DNA of 64,000 bases from Psychromonas sp. 14N.309.X.WAT.B.A12 (GCF_030397575.1 NZ_JAPNXS010000007.1:124001-188000), one strand, 5' to 3'; numbered from the stretch's first letter, positions 19,081-28,982 are shown. The notes: generated from the sequence alone by a model not told the origin. Numbers and translations are program-made.

Positions 19081-19107
19081 AAAAAGCCCAGTAAATCTGG
19101 GCTTTTT
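19081..19107. terminator. Bidirectional terminator between yhbY and greA
   Basis: Perfect 11-bp arms at 19081-19091 and 19097-19107 (AAAAAGCCCAG/CTGGGCTTTTT) lie between convergent genes, with a U-run in both directions. Confidence 0.9.
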
Positions 19108-19136
19108 ATTATCTTGATTTTGTTCAGTTTTGTGAA

Positions 19137-19616
19137 CTAAGCGATGTATTCAACTTTAGTAATATCATAATCAATCACGCCACCAGGTGTCGTAATTGAG
19201 ATTTCATCGTCTAATTTTTTACCTATTAAGCCACGTGCAATCGGTGAATTGATAGAGATAAGATTACTCTTAATATCTGATTCATCATCACCAACAATTT
19301 GATATGTCACTTCTTCTTCAGTATCAACATTAACAATTGTCACTGTTGCACCGAATATAACTTTACCGTTGTTGGCAATTTTAGTCACATCGATTATTTG
19401 TGCATTTGAAAGTTTAGCTTCGATATCTTGAATACGACCTTCACAAAAACCTTGTTGCTCACGAGCTGCATGGTACTCTGCATTTTCTTTTAAATCGCCA
19501 TGTTCACGAGCTTCAGCAATAGCATGTACAATCTCTGGACGCTTAACTGTTTTTAACTGCTCTAATTCAGCACGTAAAATTTCAGCGCCTTTTGCTGTCA
19601 TTGGGTATTGAGTCAT
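19137..19616 (-). CDS. greA: Transcription elongation factor GreA
   Basis: 159 residues. GreA rescues backtracked RNA polymerase by stimulating transcript cleavage. The N-terminal coiled coil carries the acidic tip ([17 protein letters not shown], about 38-54), which is the catalytic finger, followed by the FKBP-like domain ([15 protein letters not shown]). Length and sequence are typical. Confidence 0.98.
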   Translation of the reverse strand: MTQYPMTAKGAEILRAELEQLKTVKRPEIVHAIAEAREHGDLKENAEYHAAREQQGFCEGRIQDIEAKLSNAQIIDVTKIANNGKVIFGATVTIVNVDTEEEVTYQIVGDDESDIKSNLISINSPIARGLIGKKLDDEISITTPGGVIDYDITKVEYIA

Positions 19617-19694
19617 TAACCATCACCTTATTCTGGAAAAAATGTTTCACTAACTATATTTGGAAAAGCGATTATTTTACGCTAATTACTGGCA

Positions 19695-20480
19695 TTAGTC
19701 ATTTATTATAGAAAAAATGCTTTTGCTATTGTTATAAATTTGCTGTGCGATCACGTCTCGAGGCTCTTCACGCAGAGCACATAATGCATCAAAAATTAAG
19801 GGGATATTTAAAGGTGAGTTATACACAGTTTGCTGTTGATAAATAGGCATATCTGGCGCATCTGTTTCTAACAATAAACTGCTTAAAGGTAAGTTTTTCA
19901 GCGTACTTTGAGTTTTCTTAGCCGTAGGGTGAGTGATCACACCACCAATACCTAACTTAAAACCTAATTTAATAAATTCATTAGCAATTTCTTCACTGCC
20001 CGAGAAAGCATGGTAAACCCCACCATATGAGAATTTTGTTTGTTTTAATAACTGTAAAATACGAGATTGAGTTTTTACCACATGTAAAATAACAGGCAGT
20101 TGCAAACGCTGTGCAATGGCTAGCTGAGCTAAAAACAGCGACTCTTGGGTTTCCATACTAGTTTCAATCAACTTATCTAACCCAATTTCTCCCAAAGCAA
20201 CACAATGACTCCCAGGTTGCCGCTGTAAGTTATCAAGGGTCGATTCAAGCAATGCAAGGTCACCCTCTTTAATACTTGTTAAAAAATGCGGATGAATGCC
20301 TAATGCAAAATACAATTCAGGATATTGTTCACAAAGGGCAATGATACCAGACCAATGCTGCGCATCGGTTGCAGGAATAATAACGTGATTGATATGAGCC
20401 TGCTTTAAATCAACTAATAAATGGTTAAGATCTTTTTTAAAGCAGTCAAAATTTAAATGGCAATGGCTATCTATAAACAT
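19695..20480 (-). CDS. yjjV: TatD-family metal-dependent hydrolase (YjjV-like)
   Basis: 261 residues from ATG 20480 (MFIDSHCHLNF), with GGGA about 9 bases upstream. The frame runs on to 20534, but that extension is encoded by the prfC terminator, so the shorter start is right. Metal ligands are visible: HxH (SHCHLNF), GEIGLD, the His in LPVILHVV, and the Asp in LLETDAPDMP. VIPATDA and the general pattern match E. coli YjjV more than TatD. The substrate is not known. Confidence 0.85.
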   Translation of the reverse strand: MFIDSHCHLNFDCFKKDLNHLLVDLKQAHINHVIIPATDAQHWSGIIALCEQYPELYFALGIHPHFLTSIKEGDLALLESTLDNLQRQPGSHCVALGEIGLDKLIETSMETQESLFLAQLAIAQRLQLPVILHVVKTQSRILQLLKQTKFSYGGVYHAFSGSEEIANEFIKLGFKLGIGGVITHPTAKKTQSTLKNLPLSSLLLETDAPDMPIYQQQTVYNSPLNIPLIFDALCALREEPRDVIAQQIYNNSKSIFSIIND

Positions 20481-20499
20481 ATTATTATCCCAAGCATAT

Positions 20500-20522
20500 A
20501 AAAAAAGCGTCCGAAGACGCTT
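20500..20522 (-). terminator. Terminator after prfC
   Basis: Arms 20505-20511 and 20516-20522 (AAGCGTC/GACGCTT) with a CGAA loop, which reads TTCG on the transcript. TTTTTTTA follows on the minus strand. This is a strong intrinsic terminator. Confidence 0.9.
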
Positions 20523-20554
20523 AATTATAAACACTTAACGCATAATAATAACGA

Positions 20555-22141
20555 TTAATGTTCGCGTGTTTTACGGAACTTAACGTCTGGGTAACGTTCC
20601 ATCGCTAGATTTAAATTAACCATAGTAGGCGCTACGTAAGTTAAATTATTACTTCCATCTAATGCTAGGTTATCGTAAGCTTTTTTCTCAAACTCAGCCA
20701 TTTTAATTGGATCTTCACAATCAACCCAAAGTGCTGTTGCTACACTGATACCTTCATAGATAGCATCTACTTTGTATTCAGATTTTAAACGTTGTACAAC
20801 CACTTCAAACTGTAGAACACCAACCGCACCAACAATCAGGTCATTACTACGTAAAGGACGAAATACTTGTACAGCCCCCTCTTCCGATAGCTGCATTAAC
20901 CCTTTCAACAGTTGTTTTTGTTTTAACGGATCTTTTAAACGGATACGACGGAACATTTCTGGTGCGAAGTTAGGAATACCAGTAAATTTCAAGTCTTCAC
21001 CTACGGTAAAAGTATCACCGATTTGAATCGTGCCGTGATTATGCAAACCAATAATATCACCAGAGAATGATTCATCAGAAGCTGTTCTGTCCCCAGCCAT
21101 AAAGGTTACAGCATCAGAAATACTGACCATTTTACCCGTACGCACATGATGCATTTTCATGCCTTTTTCATACTTACCTGAACAGATACGCATGAAAGCA
21201 ATACGGTCACGATGTTTTGGGTCCATATTCGCTTGAATTTTAAACACAAAACCAGAGAAAACTTCTTCTGTCGGCTCAACAACGCGCTGTACTGTTGCTC
21301 GTGGTAATGGTTTTGGTGCCCATTCCACTAATCCATCGAGTACATGGTCGACACCAAAGTTACCTAATGCAGTACCAAAATAAACGGGCGTTAATTCACC
21401 TGATAAAAACATATCTTCATCAAATTCATTAGAAGCGCCTACCACTAACTCCATCTCATCACGTAGATCGTCGGCATGGTTTGGTAAGGCTTTATCTAAT
21501 TCAGGGTTATCTAGCCCTTTAATAATACGAACTTCTTGAATTGTGTGACCTTGACCTGATTCATATAAAATCACTTCATCACGTAAAATGTGGTAAACAC
21601 CTTTAAATTCTTTGCCCATGCCAATTGGCCAAGTAATAGGCGCACAAGCAATATTAAGGACGTCTTCAACTTCATCCATCAATTCGATTGGGTCACGAGT
21701 ATCACGGTCACATTTGTTCATAAAAGTAATAATAGGTGTATCACGTAGACGTGTTACTTCCATTAACTTGATGGTACGTTGTTCAACACCTTTTGCGGCG
21801 TCAATCACCATTAAACAAGAGTCAACAGCAGTTAACGTACGGTAAGTATCTTCCGAGAAATCTTCATGTCCAGGTGTGTCCAGTAAGTTTACTAGACCAT
21901 CATTGTATGGGAACTGCATTACCGATGTAGTGATCGAGATACCACGATCTTTTTCCATCTCCATCCAGTCAGACTTAGCATGTTGACCTGATTTTTTACC
22001 TTTTACTGTACCCGCTTTTTGTAGCGCGTTTCCGAATAATAATACTTTCTCAGTAATGGTTGTTTTACCCGCATCAGGGTGAGAGATGATTGCGAATGTG
22101 CGTCTAGAATTGACTGCCTCTAGAAATTTAGCGTCTGCCAT
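20555..22141 (-). CDS. prfC: Peptide chain release factor 3
   Basis: 528 residues (E. coli 529). RF3 is the GTPase that removes RF1/RF2 from the ribosome after termination. G1 is SHPDAGKT, G3 is DTPGHEDF and G4 is NKCD. Domains II and III are complete to the end ([12 protein letters not shown]). It has a single-gene layout with its own terminator. Confidence 0.98.
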   Translation of the reverse strand: MADAKFLEAVNSRRTFAIISHPDAGKTTITEKVLLFGNALQKAGTVKGKKSGQHAKSDWMEMEKDRGISITTSVMQFPYNDGLVNLLDTPGHEDFSEDTYRTLTAVDSCLMVIDAAKGVEQRTIKLMEVTRLRDTPIITFMNKCDRDTRDPIELMDEVEDVLNIACAPITWPIGMGKEFKGVYHILRDEVILYESGQGHTIQEVRIIKGLDNPELDKALPNHADDLRDEMELVVGASNEFDEDMFLSGELTPVYFGTALGNFGVDHVLDGLVEWAPKPLPRATVQRVVEPTEEVFSGFVFKIQANMDPKHRDRIAFMRICSGKYEKGMKMHHVRTGKMVSISDAVTFMAGDRTASDESFSGDIIGLHNHGTIQIGDTFTVGEDLKFTGIPNFAPEMFRRIRLKDPLKQKQLLKGLMQLSEEGAVQVFRPLRSNDLIVGAVGVLQFEVVVQRLKSEYKVDAIYEGISVATALWVDCEDPIKMAEFEKKAYDNLALDGSNNLTYVAPTMVNLNLAMERYPDVKFRKTREH

Positions 22142-22354
22142 ATTTAGTTTTCTCTTTATATGCGCATTAAACTGCGCACAATATTTTTTCTACGAAATGA
22201 GTGATTTATAAATTTGGCAGAACTATAGCAAATTGCCTAGATGAATTCATTTCCTATTATCTTAATTAGTATAAATTTGTTGTTTATATTTCGTTCAAAA
22301 AGATACACCATTTAATATTGAATATTGAATCCGTATAGCTCCTTCCCCCTAAAA

Positions 22355-23017
22355 TCAGGTGGCACTGGCTAACGCTAATTTAACCGCAAAGCCAACAAAT
22401 CCGACGCCTACAGTACCACCAGAAACAGCACTGACTCTTTTACGTTTTCTAAAGCCAGCAGCCAATGTTGAGCCCGCGTAAATTAAGGTCGCTAAGTACA
22501 GTAAACTAAATACTTGAATGGTGACTGCAAGTATTAAAAAAGGTACGACAGGTTGCGGGTAAGTGGGGTCAACAAACTGTGCAAAAAACGATAAGAAGAA
22601 CAAAATCGCTTTGGGATTTAATAAACTAACTAACAATGCTTTTCTAAAGGCTTGTGAAGCACTGGTTTTTTTTATCTCAACCGTTTCCTCTAGATTAACT
22701 TGACCTAATTGGCGCCAAGATCTTATTGCCCCACTAATTAACTGATATCCTATATATACAAGATAACCAGCCCCCGCATATTTAATAAACATAAAAACAG
22801 CAGGGTAAGAGGTCAATATAGTTACCGCCCCTAACGCAGTAGCAATAATCAATAACGAGTCACCAATTAATACCGCGGCAACTGCAGCCCACCCTATACG
22901 TCTACCCTGTTGTGCTGCCAATGCTAAAACATATAAAGAATTCGGGCCTGGTAATAAAATAACAAACAATGCCCCAAAAAAATAAGTAATATAATTAACT
23001 ACGCCAAATGCTTCCAT
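22355..23017 (-). CDS. leuE: LysE/RhtB-family exporter, LeuE-like
   Basis: 220 residues with about six hydrophobic helices. The conserved family motif LLPGPNSLYVL is at about 22-32, and NPKAILFFLSFFAQF is the second signature. The opening (GVVNYITYFFGALFVIL) and overall spacing resemble E. coli LeuE, a leucine and analogue exporter. The substrate here is inferred only. AGAGGGAAT precedes the ATG. A GNAT acetyltransferase gene lies 117 bases upstream on the same strand. Confidence 0.8.
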   Translation of the reverse strand: MEAFGVVNYITYFFGALFVILLPGPNSLYVLALAAQQGRRIGWAAVAAVLIGDSLLIIATALGAVTILTSYPAVFMFIKYAGAGYLVYIGYQLISGAIRSWRQLGQVNLEETVEIKKTSASQAFRKALLVSLLNPKAILFFLSFFAQFVDPTYPQPVVPFLILAVTIQVFSLLYLATLIYAGSTLAAGFRKRKRVSAVSGGTVGVGFVGFAVKLALASAT

Positions 23018-23134
23018 ATTCCCTCTTTAATTAACGCTTTACCTTTAAATATACTAACGTATCCAAATTTATTATTGCTGCCAATAGATCATCTAATCAC
23101 TTGATTTTTTATACTCTTTATTAAGTATATTATT

Positions 23135-23554
23135 TCATGTATTACATTTTTTCTGATAAATATCAGGTCGGTGTAATTCCATAAAAAGCGCCGGTGATGC
23201 TAAGGCCGAAAAGCCAAATTGTTTATATAAATTATGTGCATCATTGGTGGCGAGTAGTACCTGACGTAACTTCTGTAACTTTGGGTCATCAATAATAGTT
23301 TGTAAAAGCCATTTACTTACCCCTTTACCGCGATGTTCGGGTAACACAAACACATCAGCCAAATAAGCAAAAGTTGCGTAATCAGTAATCATACGCGCAA
23401 AAGCGACTTGCTGCCCTGCATCAGTAAAAACACCAAAGCAAAATGAGTTACTAACCGCAGTTTGCATTGTCGATAAAGAAACACCTTTCGCCCAATAAGA
23501 GTCAGATAAATCCATCTGCTTTGTATCAGAACTGATTTTATATCCTACTACCAT
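23135..23554 (-). CDS. GNAT-family N-acetyltransferase
   Basis: 139 residues from ATG 23554 (MVVGYKISS). An in-frame ATG four codons earlier overlaps the GGAGGG ribosome binding site and so is not the start. The acetyl-CoA loop is VLPEHRGKGVSKWLL, and the C-terminal LYKQFGFSAL motif is typical of GNAT enzymes. The substrate is unknown. It sits between two LysE-type exporters on the same strand. Confidence 0.85.
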   Translation of the reverse strand: MVVGYKISSDTKQMDLSDSYWAKGVSLSTMQTAVSNSFCFGVFTDAGQQVAFARMITDYATFAYLADVFVLPEHRGKGVSKWLLQTIIDDPKLQKLRQVLLATNDAHNLYKQFGFSALASPALFMELHRPDIYQKKCNT

Positions 23555-23626
23555 AACACCCTCCAATCTCCATCACTCACTGTGAATAGACTAGTTGCCA
23601 ATAATGATATCTAGCTTTGTTTAAAC

Positions 23627-24244
23627 CTAAGCTTCAGATCTAGATAAAGCGATCCCCATCCCTATGAACAGAGTACCAAACACTTTATTTACAAATTCCA
23701 TTATTTTTTGGCTCGTTAAATAGGGTTTCATAACAACACCCAACAAAGCATAACCAAGCATTACTAGGCTATCGATACTCACTACTGTTAGGCCTAATAT
23801 TGAATATTGTTCAAATAAAGGTTGCTGTGTGCTAATGAATTGAGGCAAAAATGCAGCAAGAAAAACAATAGATTTTGGATTCATTAAGTTGACGACAAAA
23901 CCTTGCTTTATTAACTTGCTGTAACCTTTGCCCCTAGATACCTCTTGAGTATTGAGCACTCCCTTATCACGCCACTTTTTTATACCCAAATATATTAAAT
24001 AAGCAGCACCAGTGTATTTAACAACCTCAAAAAACACCGCTGAAGAAGCCAGTAAAGCCCCCAGACCACATGAAACGATAATGATGTGTAATGCTAGTGC
24101 TAACTGTAAACCAATAAGCCCTTGTAAAGCAGACTTCAAGCCCCCCATCATTGAGTTATTAATTGAGGCAATAGTACCAGCGCCTGGCGCTAAACTAAAT
24201 ATGACACAAGCCGCGACGAACACACTCCAAACGCCTAAATCCAT
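23627..24244 (-). CDS. LysE/RhtB-family amino-acid exporter
   Basis: 205 residues, about six membrane helices. Signatures are FSLAPGAGTIASINNS (near residue 17) and NLMNPKSIVFLAAFLPQF. It resembles the homoserine/threonine exporters RhtB/RhtC; the substrate cannot be read from the sequence. A GGAGAAG ribosome binding site is present. The usual PGPN motif is PGAG here, as in some RhtB relatives. A second GNAT gene lies 66 bases upstream. Confidence 0.8.
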   Translation of the reverse strand: MDLGVWSVFVAACVIFSLAPGAGTIASINNSMMGGLKSALQGLIGLQLALALHIIIVSCGLGALLASSAVFFEVVKYTGAAYLIYLGIKKWRDKGVLNTQEVSRGKGYSKLIKQGFVVNLMNPKSIVFLAAFLPQFISTQQPLFEQYSILGLTVVSIDSLVMLGYALLGVVMKPYLTSQKIMEFVNKVFGTLFIGMGIALSRSEA

Positions 24245-24310
24245 TTAACTTCTCCATTTTATAACTCGTTATAATTAATAAATTAAAATAATAAATTTAA
24301 AACTTTGGCA

Positions 24311-24724
24311 CTAACCAATAGTTTCATGGGGCTCTAGCACCCAGCAGCGAGGGTTATGATTAAACCCAATTTTTTCGTAATATAAGTTAGCTGCTGGCGC
24401 TGCTAATAAAATTAGCTTACATTTTGCTCCCAGCTGTTGTTGCGTTTTAATTTGTAATTGCTTGCCTATACCAAGTTGTTGAAAGCTTTCATCAACAGCC
24501 AAGTCTGATAAATAACAGCAAAAGTGAAAATCGGTCACACTTCTAGCAATGCCAATTAACTGCTCACCCTGCCAAGCACTGATTACAAGATTACTATTAT
24601 TAAGCATTCCTTGTAGGCACTCCTCATCTTCTAAGGGTCTTCTTTCTCCTAAGGAAGTATTACTTAATAGCGCCTTAAACTGCGTAACGGAGATAACCGT
24701 ATTTAGCTTATAATCTATATTCAT
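24311..24724 (-). CDS. GNAT-family N-acetyltransferase
   Basis: 137 residues. The acetyl-CoA loop is DESFQQLGIGKQLQ and the C-terminal motif is LYYEKIGFNHNP. AAGGG precedes the ATG. It is a different subfamily from the GNAT protein at 23135. It may acetylate an amino acid or amine related to the neighbouring exporter (inference from proximity only). Confidence 0.85.
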   Translation of the reverse strand: MNIDYKLNTVISVTQFKALLSNTSLGERRPLEDEECLQGMLNNSNLVISAWQGEQLIGIARSVTDFHFCCYLSDLAVDESFQQLGIGKQLQIKTQQQLGAKCKLILLAAPAANLYYEKIGFNHNPRCWVLEPHETIG

Positions 24725-24980
24725 ACTTACCCTTAAAATAATCTAACCTGTTTATCACTTCTTATCTAGACATTACTTAATGTATAGTTTTCAATCAACA
24801 CTTTAAATTATCAATCAGATAAACGAGCTTATAAATAAAAATAAACGAGCGCTTACCAATATAGCTTTTACCATATTAAATAGTCACTACCTGAATCGGC
24901 TGTAATAAGGTAAGTTACTATCGTAATTAATGGCATGATAAAAACTAACGAACATATTCACCACGGAGAAGCTTTAAGCT

Positions 24981-25826
24981 ATGTTGCTAGAAGGGATTGA
25001 AACATTATTGGTACTTAGCAATGAGAAAACCATGAGCCGAGTTGGCAGCCAGTTATATATTAGCCAATCTGCGGTCAGTAAACGTATCGCATTACTAGAA
25101 AAGAAGTTAGGTAAAAAGCTGATTGTCCCAGACGGTCGACATGTTCGTCTTACTGCCGCAGCAAATGAATTAATCGCGAGTGTAGGGCCAACTTTTCATG
25201 AATTACAAGGACGAATCTATGAGCAACATGCATTACAAGACCAAACTATTATCACATTAAATTGTTCAGAAACTTTAGTTGCAGGTTATTTATCATCTAT
25301 GATGGGTGATTATTTTCAGCATGATTCATCAATAAAGATCAGTACAGACCACACTCCAAGAATCATAGAAAAGGTGCAATCAGGTAAAGCTACAATTGGT
25401 TTTTGTGCTGGTCATTTACCACCACATCATGGCCTTAAAGCTATTTTCCTATGGAAAGAGCCTTTTGTATTAGTTAGTCAAACACCACTATCAGCTCTAC
25501 CTACTCACATATTAACAAACGACTTAACTAACCCTGCCAACCGTTACCAGTTAGATATTTTATCATCACTTGGCATTGAGCCACTAATGGAAATGGATTC
25601 CTATACCGCTTCAGCTCAACTAGCGCTAAATGGTATTGCCGCAGCCTTAGTGCCTCTTTCTATTGTTAATACTCTAAAAATAGAAGAGCAATACTGCTTT
25701 AACTTTACTGAATTACAGCCGCTATTCAGACCCGTCCATCTTTGCTTACGCCCTAATACTTATCATAATACTCGAGTTAAAAAGCTCCTTGAAGCCATTG
25801 CCAATGTTGTTCCCAAAGTAATTTAA
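24981..25826 (+). CDS. LysR-family transcriptional regulator
   Basis: 281 residues. The N-terminal helix-turn-helix (MSRVGSQLYISQSAVSKRIALLEKKLG, about 18-44) is characteristic, followed by an effector-binding domain. It is divergent from the exporter/acetyltransferase genes and convergent with a TauE/SafE permease, overlapping that gene's 3' end by 50 bases. The divergent gene at 24724 is the most likely target by analogy with other LysR genes. Confidence 0.9.
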   Translation: MLLEGIETLLVLSNEKTMSRVGSQLYISQSAVSKRIALLEKKLGKKLIVPDGRHVRLTAAANELIASVGPTFHELQGRIYEQHALQDQTIITLNCSETLVAGYLSSMMGDYFQHDSSIKISTDHTPRIIEKVQSGKATIGFCAGHLPPHHGLKAIFLWKEPFVLVSQTPLSALPTHILTNDLTNPANRYQLDILSSLGIEPLMEMDSYTASAQLALNGIAAALVPLSIVNTLKIEEQYCFNFTELQPLFRPVHLCLRPNTYHNTRVKKLLEAIANVVPKVI

Positions 25827-26559
25827 TAGCCATCGTCATTGACATAACGATGACCAGAGGTCGAATTAATTTTTGGCCTCTTCCTAATACAACTTTTGCC
25901 CCCATCCTTGCACCAATAAAACCACCGCAAGCCATAGCTAAACCCAGTTCCCATAGAGGAAGCCCAGCAAAAATAAAAAAACTCAGTGCTGCAATATTAG
26001 AAGTAAAATTCAATACTTTAGTACGAGCAGTTGCGGCAACTAAACCATAACGGCCTATCGCAACAAAACAAACAGTGAAAATAGAACCTGTACCGGGACC
26101 GAGAAAACCGTCATAAAAGCCTATACTTCCTCCAATCACAAAAGCAAAAGTAGCTTCTGACAATTTCGCTTTATCTTCAGGGTGTGGTGTAATCGATGAA
26201 GAAAAAAGAAAATAACTTGAGATGGCGATCAGCATAATTGGAATAACACTCATCAACAGGTCTGGATTAACATGCTGAACTGTTATCGCACCTAAGGCAG
26301 CTCCTGTAAAAGTACAAAAAATGGATAGACGCATCGACTTTATCTGTACTGCTCCAGAACGAATAAAGTACCAGCTTGCAGAAAAACTCCCAAATGAGCT
26401 TTGTAGTTTATTAGTGGCTAATGCTTGAGCAGGAGGAATCCCCGCAGCCAGCAAAGCAGGAACGGTTAATAAACCTCCACCACCCGCCATCGCATCTATA
26501 AAGCCAGCTAGAGTTGCAACTGCAACCAATAACATGATGATCTGTAATGATATTTCCAT
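25777..26559 (-). CDS. TauE/SafE-family membrane permease
   Basis: 260 residues with seven or eight hydrophobic helices. The family motif GFIDAMAGGGGLLTVPALLA is near residues 19-38, and a second copy-like motif GFYDGFLGPGTGSIF is near 147. The family (DUF81) includes sulfonate, sulfite or organic anion exporters; the substrate is unknown. AAGGGAAAAG precedes the ATG. The last 17 codons overlap the LysR gene on the other strand. Confidence 0.88.
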   Translation of the reverse strand: MEISLQIIMLLVAVATLAGFIDAMAGGGGLLTVPALLAAGIPPAQALATNKLQSSFGSFSASWYFIRSGAVQIKSMRLSIFCTFTGAALGAITVQHVNPDLLMSVIPIMLIAISSYFLFSSSITPHPEDKAKLSEATFAFVIGGSIGFYDGFLGPGTGSIFTVCFVAIGRYGLVAATARTKVLNFTSNIAALSFFIFAGLPLWELGLAMACGGFIGARMGAKVVLGRGQKLIRPLVIVMSMTMAIKLLWEQHWQWLQGAF

Positions 26560-26799
26560 TCTTTTCCCTTAACTTTTTATTGGGATGAATATACCACTAC
26601 AATGGCTTAAGTATGAGTAAAAGAGAGGAAAGCAACCTATTCCATTTTTTCAAGAGTTGCTTAATGAGCTACTCTTATTAATTAATAATTAGTTGATAGC
26701 TTATTTTTATTATCTATTTGTTAATTCCTTCCCCTTTAAACAGCAATCAATACGAGTTCCTGTTAAAATATAGAAAATTATTCAATGAAGTGAGTTCCC

Positions 26800-27177
26800 A
26801 TGAAATTATTAGTACGTAACCTTGCCAAAGCAACAACAGAAGAAAAATTACTGAATTTATTTAAAGAGTACGGCAACGTTCAATCTTGTAATCTTGTTCT
26901 AGATAAAGAAACAGGTGCATCAAAAGGTTTTGCTTTTGTTGAGATGCCTAAAGTAGGTGAAGCGAAAGCGGCTATTAAACAATTAAATAGCTATAAATTA
27001 GCGGGTAATTTAATTCGAGTTAAAAAAGCAGATACAAAAAAAGAAGCAGCACCGGAAACTCCAGCACCAAAAACAGAGGCGGTAAAGAAAACTGCAGAGA
27101 CAGACTCAATGGAAACAGCTGAAATGGTTGATCCGGCAAAAGTCTGGGGTGAAGTAAAGGATGAAATAAAAGAATAA
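26800..27177 (+). CDS. RRM-domain RNA-binding protein
   Basis: 125 residues. There is one RNA recognition motif at about 1-77: RNP2 is KLLVRNL and RNP1 is KGFAFVEM. A Lys/Glu/Ala/Pro-rich tail follows (AAPETPAPKTEAVKK) with an acidic end. Bacterial single-RRM proteins of this sort are often cold-induced in cyanobacteria; here the role is unknown. A ribosome binding site like AAGTGAG precedes the ATG. It is monocistronic, with a hairpin right after it. Confidence 0.85.
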   Translation: MKLLVRNLAKATTEEKLLNLFKEYGNVQSCNLVLDKETGASKGFAFVEMPKVGEAKAAIKQLNSYKLAGNLIRVKKADTKKEAAPETPAPKTEAVKKTAETDSMETAEMVDPAKVWGEVKDEIKE

Positions 27178-27205
27178 TGTAAATATTCGCTTTGAGCTCA
27201 AAGAA

Positions 27206-27243
27206 CTTAATAGCACTGATTACTAGTCTTTAGTGCTATTAAG
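27206..27243. terminator. Inverted repeat at the convergent 3' ends
   Basis: Perfect 12-bp arms at 27206-27217 and 27232-27243 (CTTAATAGCACT/AGTGCTATTAAG). It overlaps the last codons of the minus-strand gene and follows the RRM gene. It may serve as a shared terminator, though it lacks a clear U-run. Confidence 0.55.
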
Positions 27244-27606
27244 CTTGGCTTTATAGTATTGGCGAGATACTGAGTCGAATCGATTTAAACAGAGCTGGTA
27301 TAAACCAGCACTGTTTATATAACTTAACAACAAAGTCCCTTTCTCATATTCACTGTTAATATAAGCCAGTTCAGCCTCACTATAAGCAGTATTTTCGGCT
27401 AATGTCGTTTGTTTGATATCTTGATAATAATAAGCCATCACAGAGTCACCTTCACTCTCAGCTAAACCCTGACATTTCTCATAGTTAGCTAACGCATCGC
27501 CAATACTTTTTAAAGTTTCTTGATTCGGCAATACGGGTTGCTCCTTTGCCAAAGCAAAGAAGCTAAATAAAGAAAATAACAATACAATGGAATATTTCAT
27601 CGACAT
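27223..27606 (-). CDS. Small secreted hypothetical protein
   Basis: About 127 residues from ATG 27606 (MSMKYSIVLLFSLFSFFALA); a TTG at 27615 or ATG at 27600 are alternatives, and no strong ribosome binding site decides. A clear signal peptide is probably cut after FALA. The mature part has two cysteines (YEKCQGLAE and LYQLCLNRF) that could form a disulfide, and a helical character. I do not recognise a family. It is 35 bases after the cystathionine gamma-synthase-family gene. Confidence 0.6.
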   Translation of the reverse strand: MSMKYSIVLLFSLFSFFALAKEQPVLPNQETLKSIGDALANYEKCQGLAESEGDSVMAYYYQDIKQTTLAENTAYSEAELAYINSEYEKGTLLLSYINSAGLYQLCLNRFDSVSRQYYKAKLNSTKD

Positions 27607-27641
27607 TAACACCAAACAACAAGGAGTTTCCCCTTGATTGC

Positions 27642-28868
27642 TTAAGCTAAAGCTTGTTCAAAGTCAGCAATGAGATCCGCCGTATTTTCAATACCAATCG
27701 AGCAACGGATCATGTTTTCACTAATCCCCATCTCCTGGCGTAGCTGTAACCCCATTTCAAAGTAGATAGTAGGTGCAACAGGTAATGCCAATGTACGGTT
27801 ATCACCTAAATGGGTTGCACTAATCACTAGATTTAATTTATTTAAAAACTCGCAGCAATCAATTCCATCAACTAAATCAAAACTTAAAAGAGCACCGAAC
27901 CCCCTGAATAATGATTTTGCACGTTGATGCTGTGGGTGCTCACTTAAGCCAGGGTAATAAACTTTAGCGACTTTAGGGTGCGCTTGTAATAACTCAGCTA
28001 AAGCCATGCTGTTCACCGCTTGACGCTCCATACGTAGTTCCATTGTTTCACTACCAACAGAGATAAGGTGTGCTCCTTGAGAACTTAAACAAGCGCCCAT
28101 ATCACGTAAGCCTTTTTTCTTAATCTGACTAATACCCCATAGGTTACTGTCACCTTTACGATAACCTTCATAGATATTTGGGTATTTTTCCCAGTTAAAC
28201 AAACCAGTATCGGTTACTGAACCGCCCATGGCATTACCATGACCCGCTACATATTTAGAGAGTGAAGTAACAATTAAACTCGCTTTAACATCTTTAGCAT
28301 CGAATAAATAGCTCGAAGTAATGGTATTATCAATCACATAAACAAGCTCATTTTCTGAACAGAACTCGCCAATTTCATCTAGTGCACTTACTTGAGTTAC
28401 AGGGTTGGCGATGGTTTCTACGAAGACCATTTTAGTATTACTTTTTAAAGCAGCCGTTACATCATTAACATCAGTAGCATCAACTAAAGTCACTTCAATA
28501 CCGTAACCTTCTAATGTGCCTAATAAAGAAGTGGTATTACCAAATAAAAAGCGGCTACAAATAAGGTGATCGCCAGATTTTAATAAAGTTAAAAACGTAG
28601 CGACGATAGCTGACATGCCACAAGAGAAAACAGCGGTTGCAACACCATTATCCATTTTTTGAATTTTTTTACATAAAGCATCTAGGGTTGGCGTTGAAGA
28701 TCGTGCGTACGCGTGGCCAGGTTGCCCTTGGAAAACATCGATCAATCCTTGTACATCTTTAAACCCGTATGGCACAGAATTATGTATTGGAGCATGAACG
28801 GCACCTGCTTCTAGGCCCAACTGATGATCTGAATGCACTATTTTTGTGGTAAAACCTAACGCTGTCAT
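27642..28868 (-). CDS. Cystathionine gamma-synthase-family PLP enzyme
   Basis: 408 residues, from the Cys/Met metabolism group of PLP enzymes. Visible are the substrate loop YARSSTPTLDAL, the phosphate-binding CGMSAIVATF, DNTITSSYLF, and the PLP lysine in TSLSKYVAGHGN (near 210). It could be a cystathionine gamma-synthase, methionine gamma-lyase or O-acylhomoserine sulfhydrylase; the sequence does not decide. It is closest in pattern to the unassigned 'cystathionine gamma-synthase family' proteins. No metB-metL-type neighbours are present. Confidence 0.85.
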   Translation of the reverse strand: MTALGFTTKIVHSDHQLGLEAGAVHAPIHNSVPYGFKDVQGLIDVFQGQPGHAYARSSTPTLDALCKKIQKMDNGVATAVFSCGMSAIVATFLTLLKSGDHLICSRFLFGNTTSLLGTLEGYGIEVTLVDATDVNDVTAALKSNTKMVFVETIANPVTQVSALDEIGEFCSENELVYVIDNTITSSYLFDAKDVKASLIVTSLSKYVAGHGNAMGGSVTDTGLFNWEKYPNIYEGYRKGDSNLWGISQIKKKGLRDMGACLSSQGAHLISVGSETMELRMERQAVNSMALAELLQAHPKVAKVYYPGLSEHPQHQRAKSLFRGFGALLSFDLVDGIDCCEFLNKLNLVISATHLGDNRTLALPVAPTIYFEMGLQLRQEMGISENMIRCSIGIENTADLIADFEQALA

Positions 28869-28982
28869 TTAAATTCCTTGCTTTTATTCTCAATAATGAT
28901 CGCTTTGATCTAAAATGTCGTAAATTTAACGTATTATGCCTAATCTAGACGGATTTAGCATTAGGTGTATTAAGGAAATAAA

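Noticed and set aside
28900-28960. MetJ-like box (CTAGACGG) upstream of the cystathionine gamma-synthase-family gene
   Set aside because: Only one weak half-match to AGACGTCT; tandem boxes, which MetJ needs, are missing.
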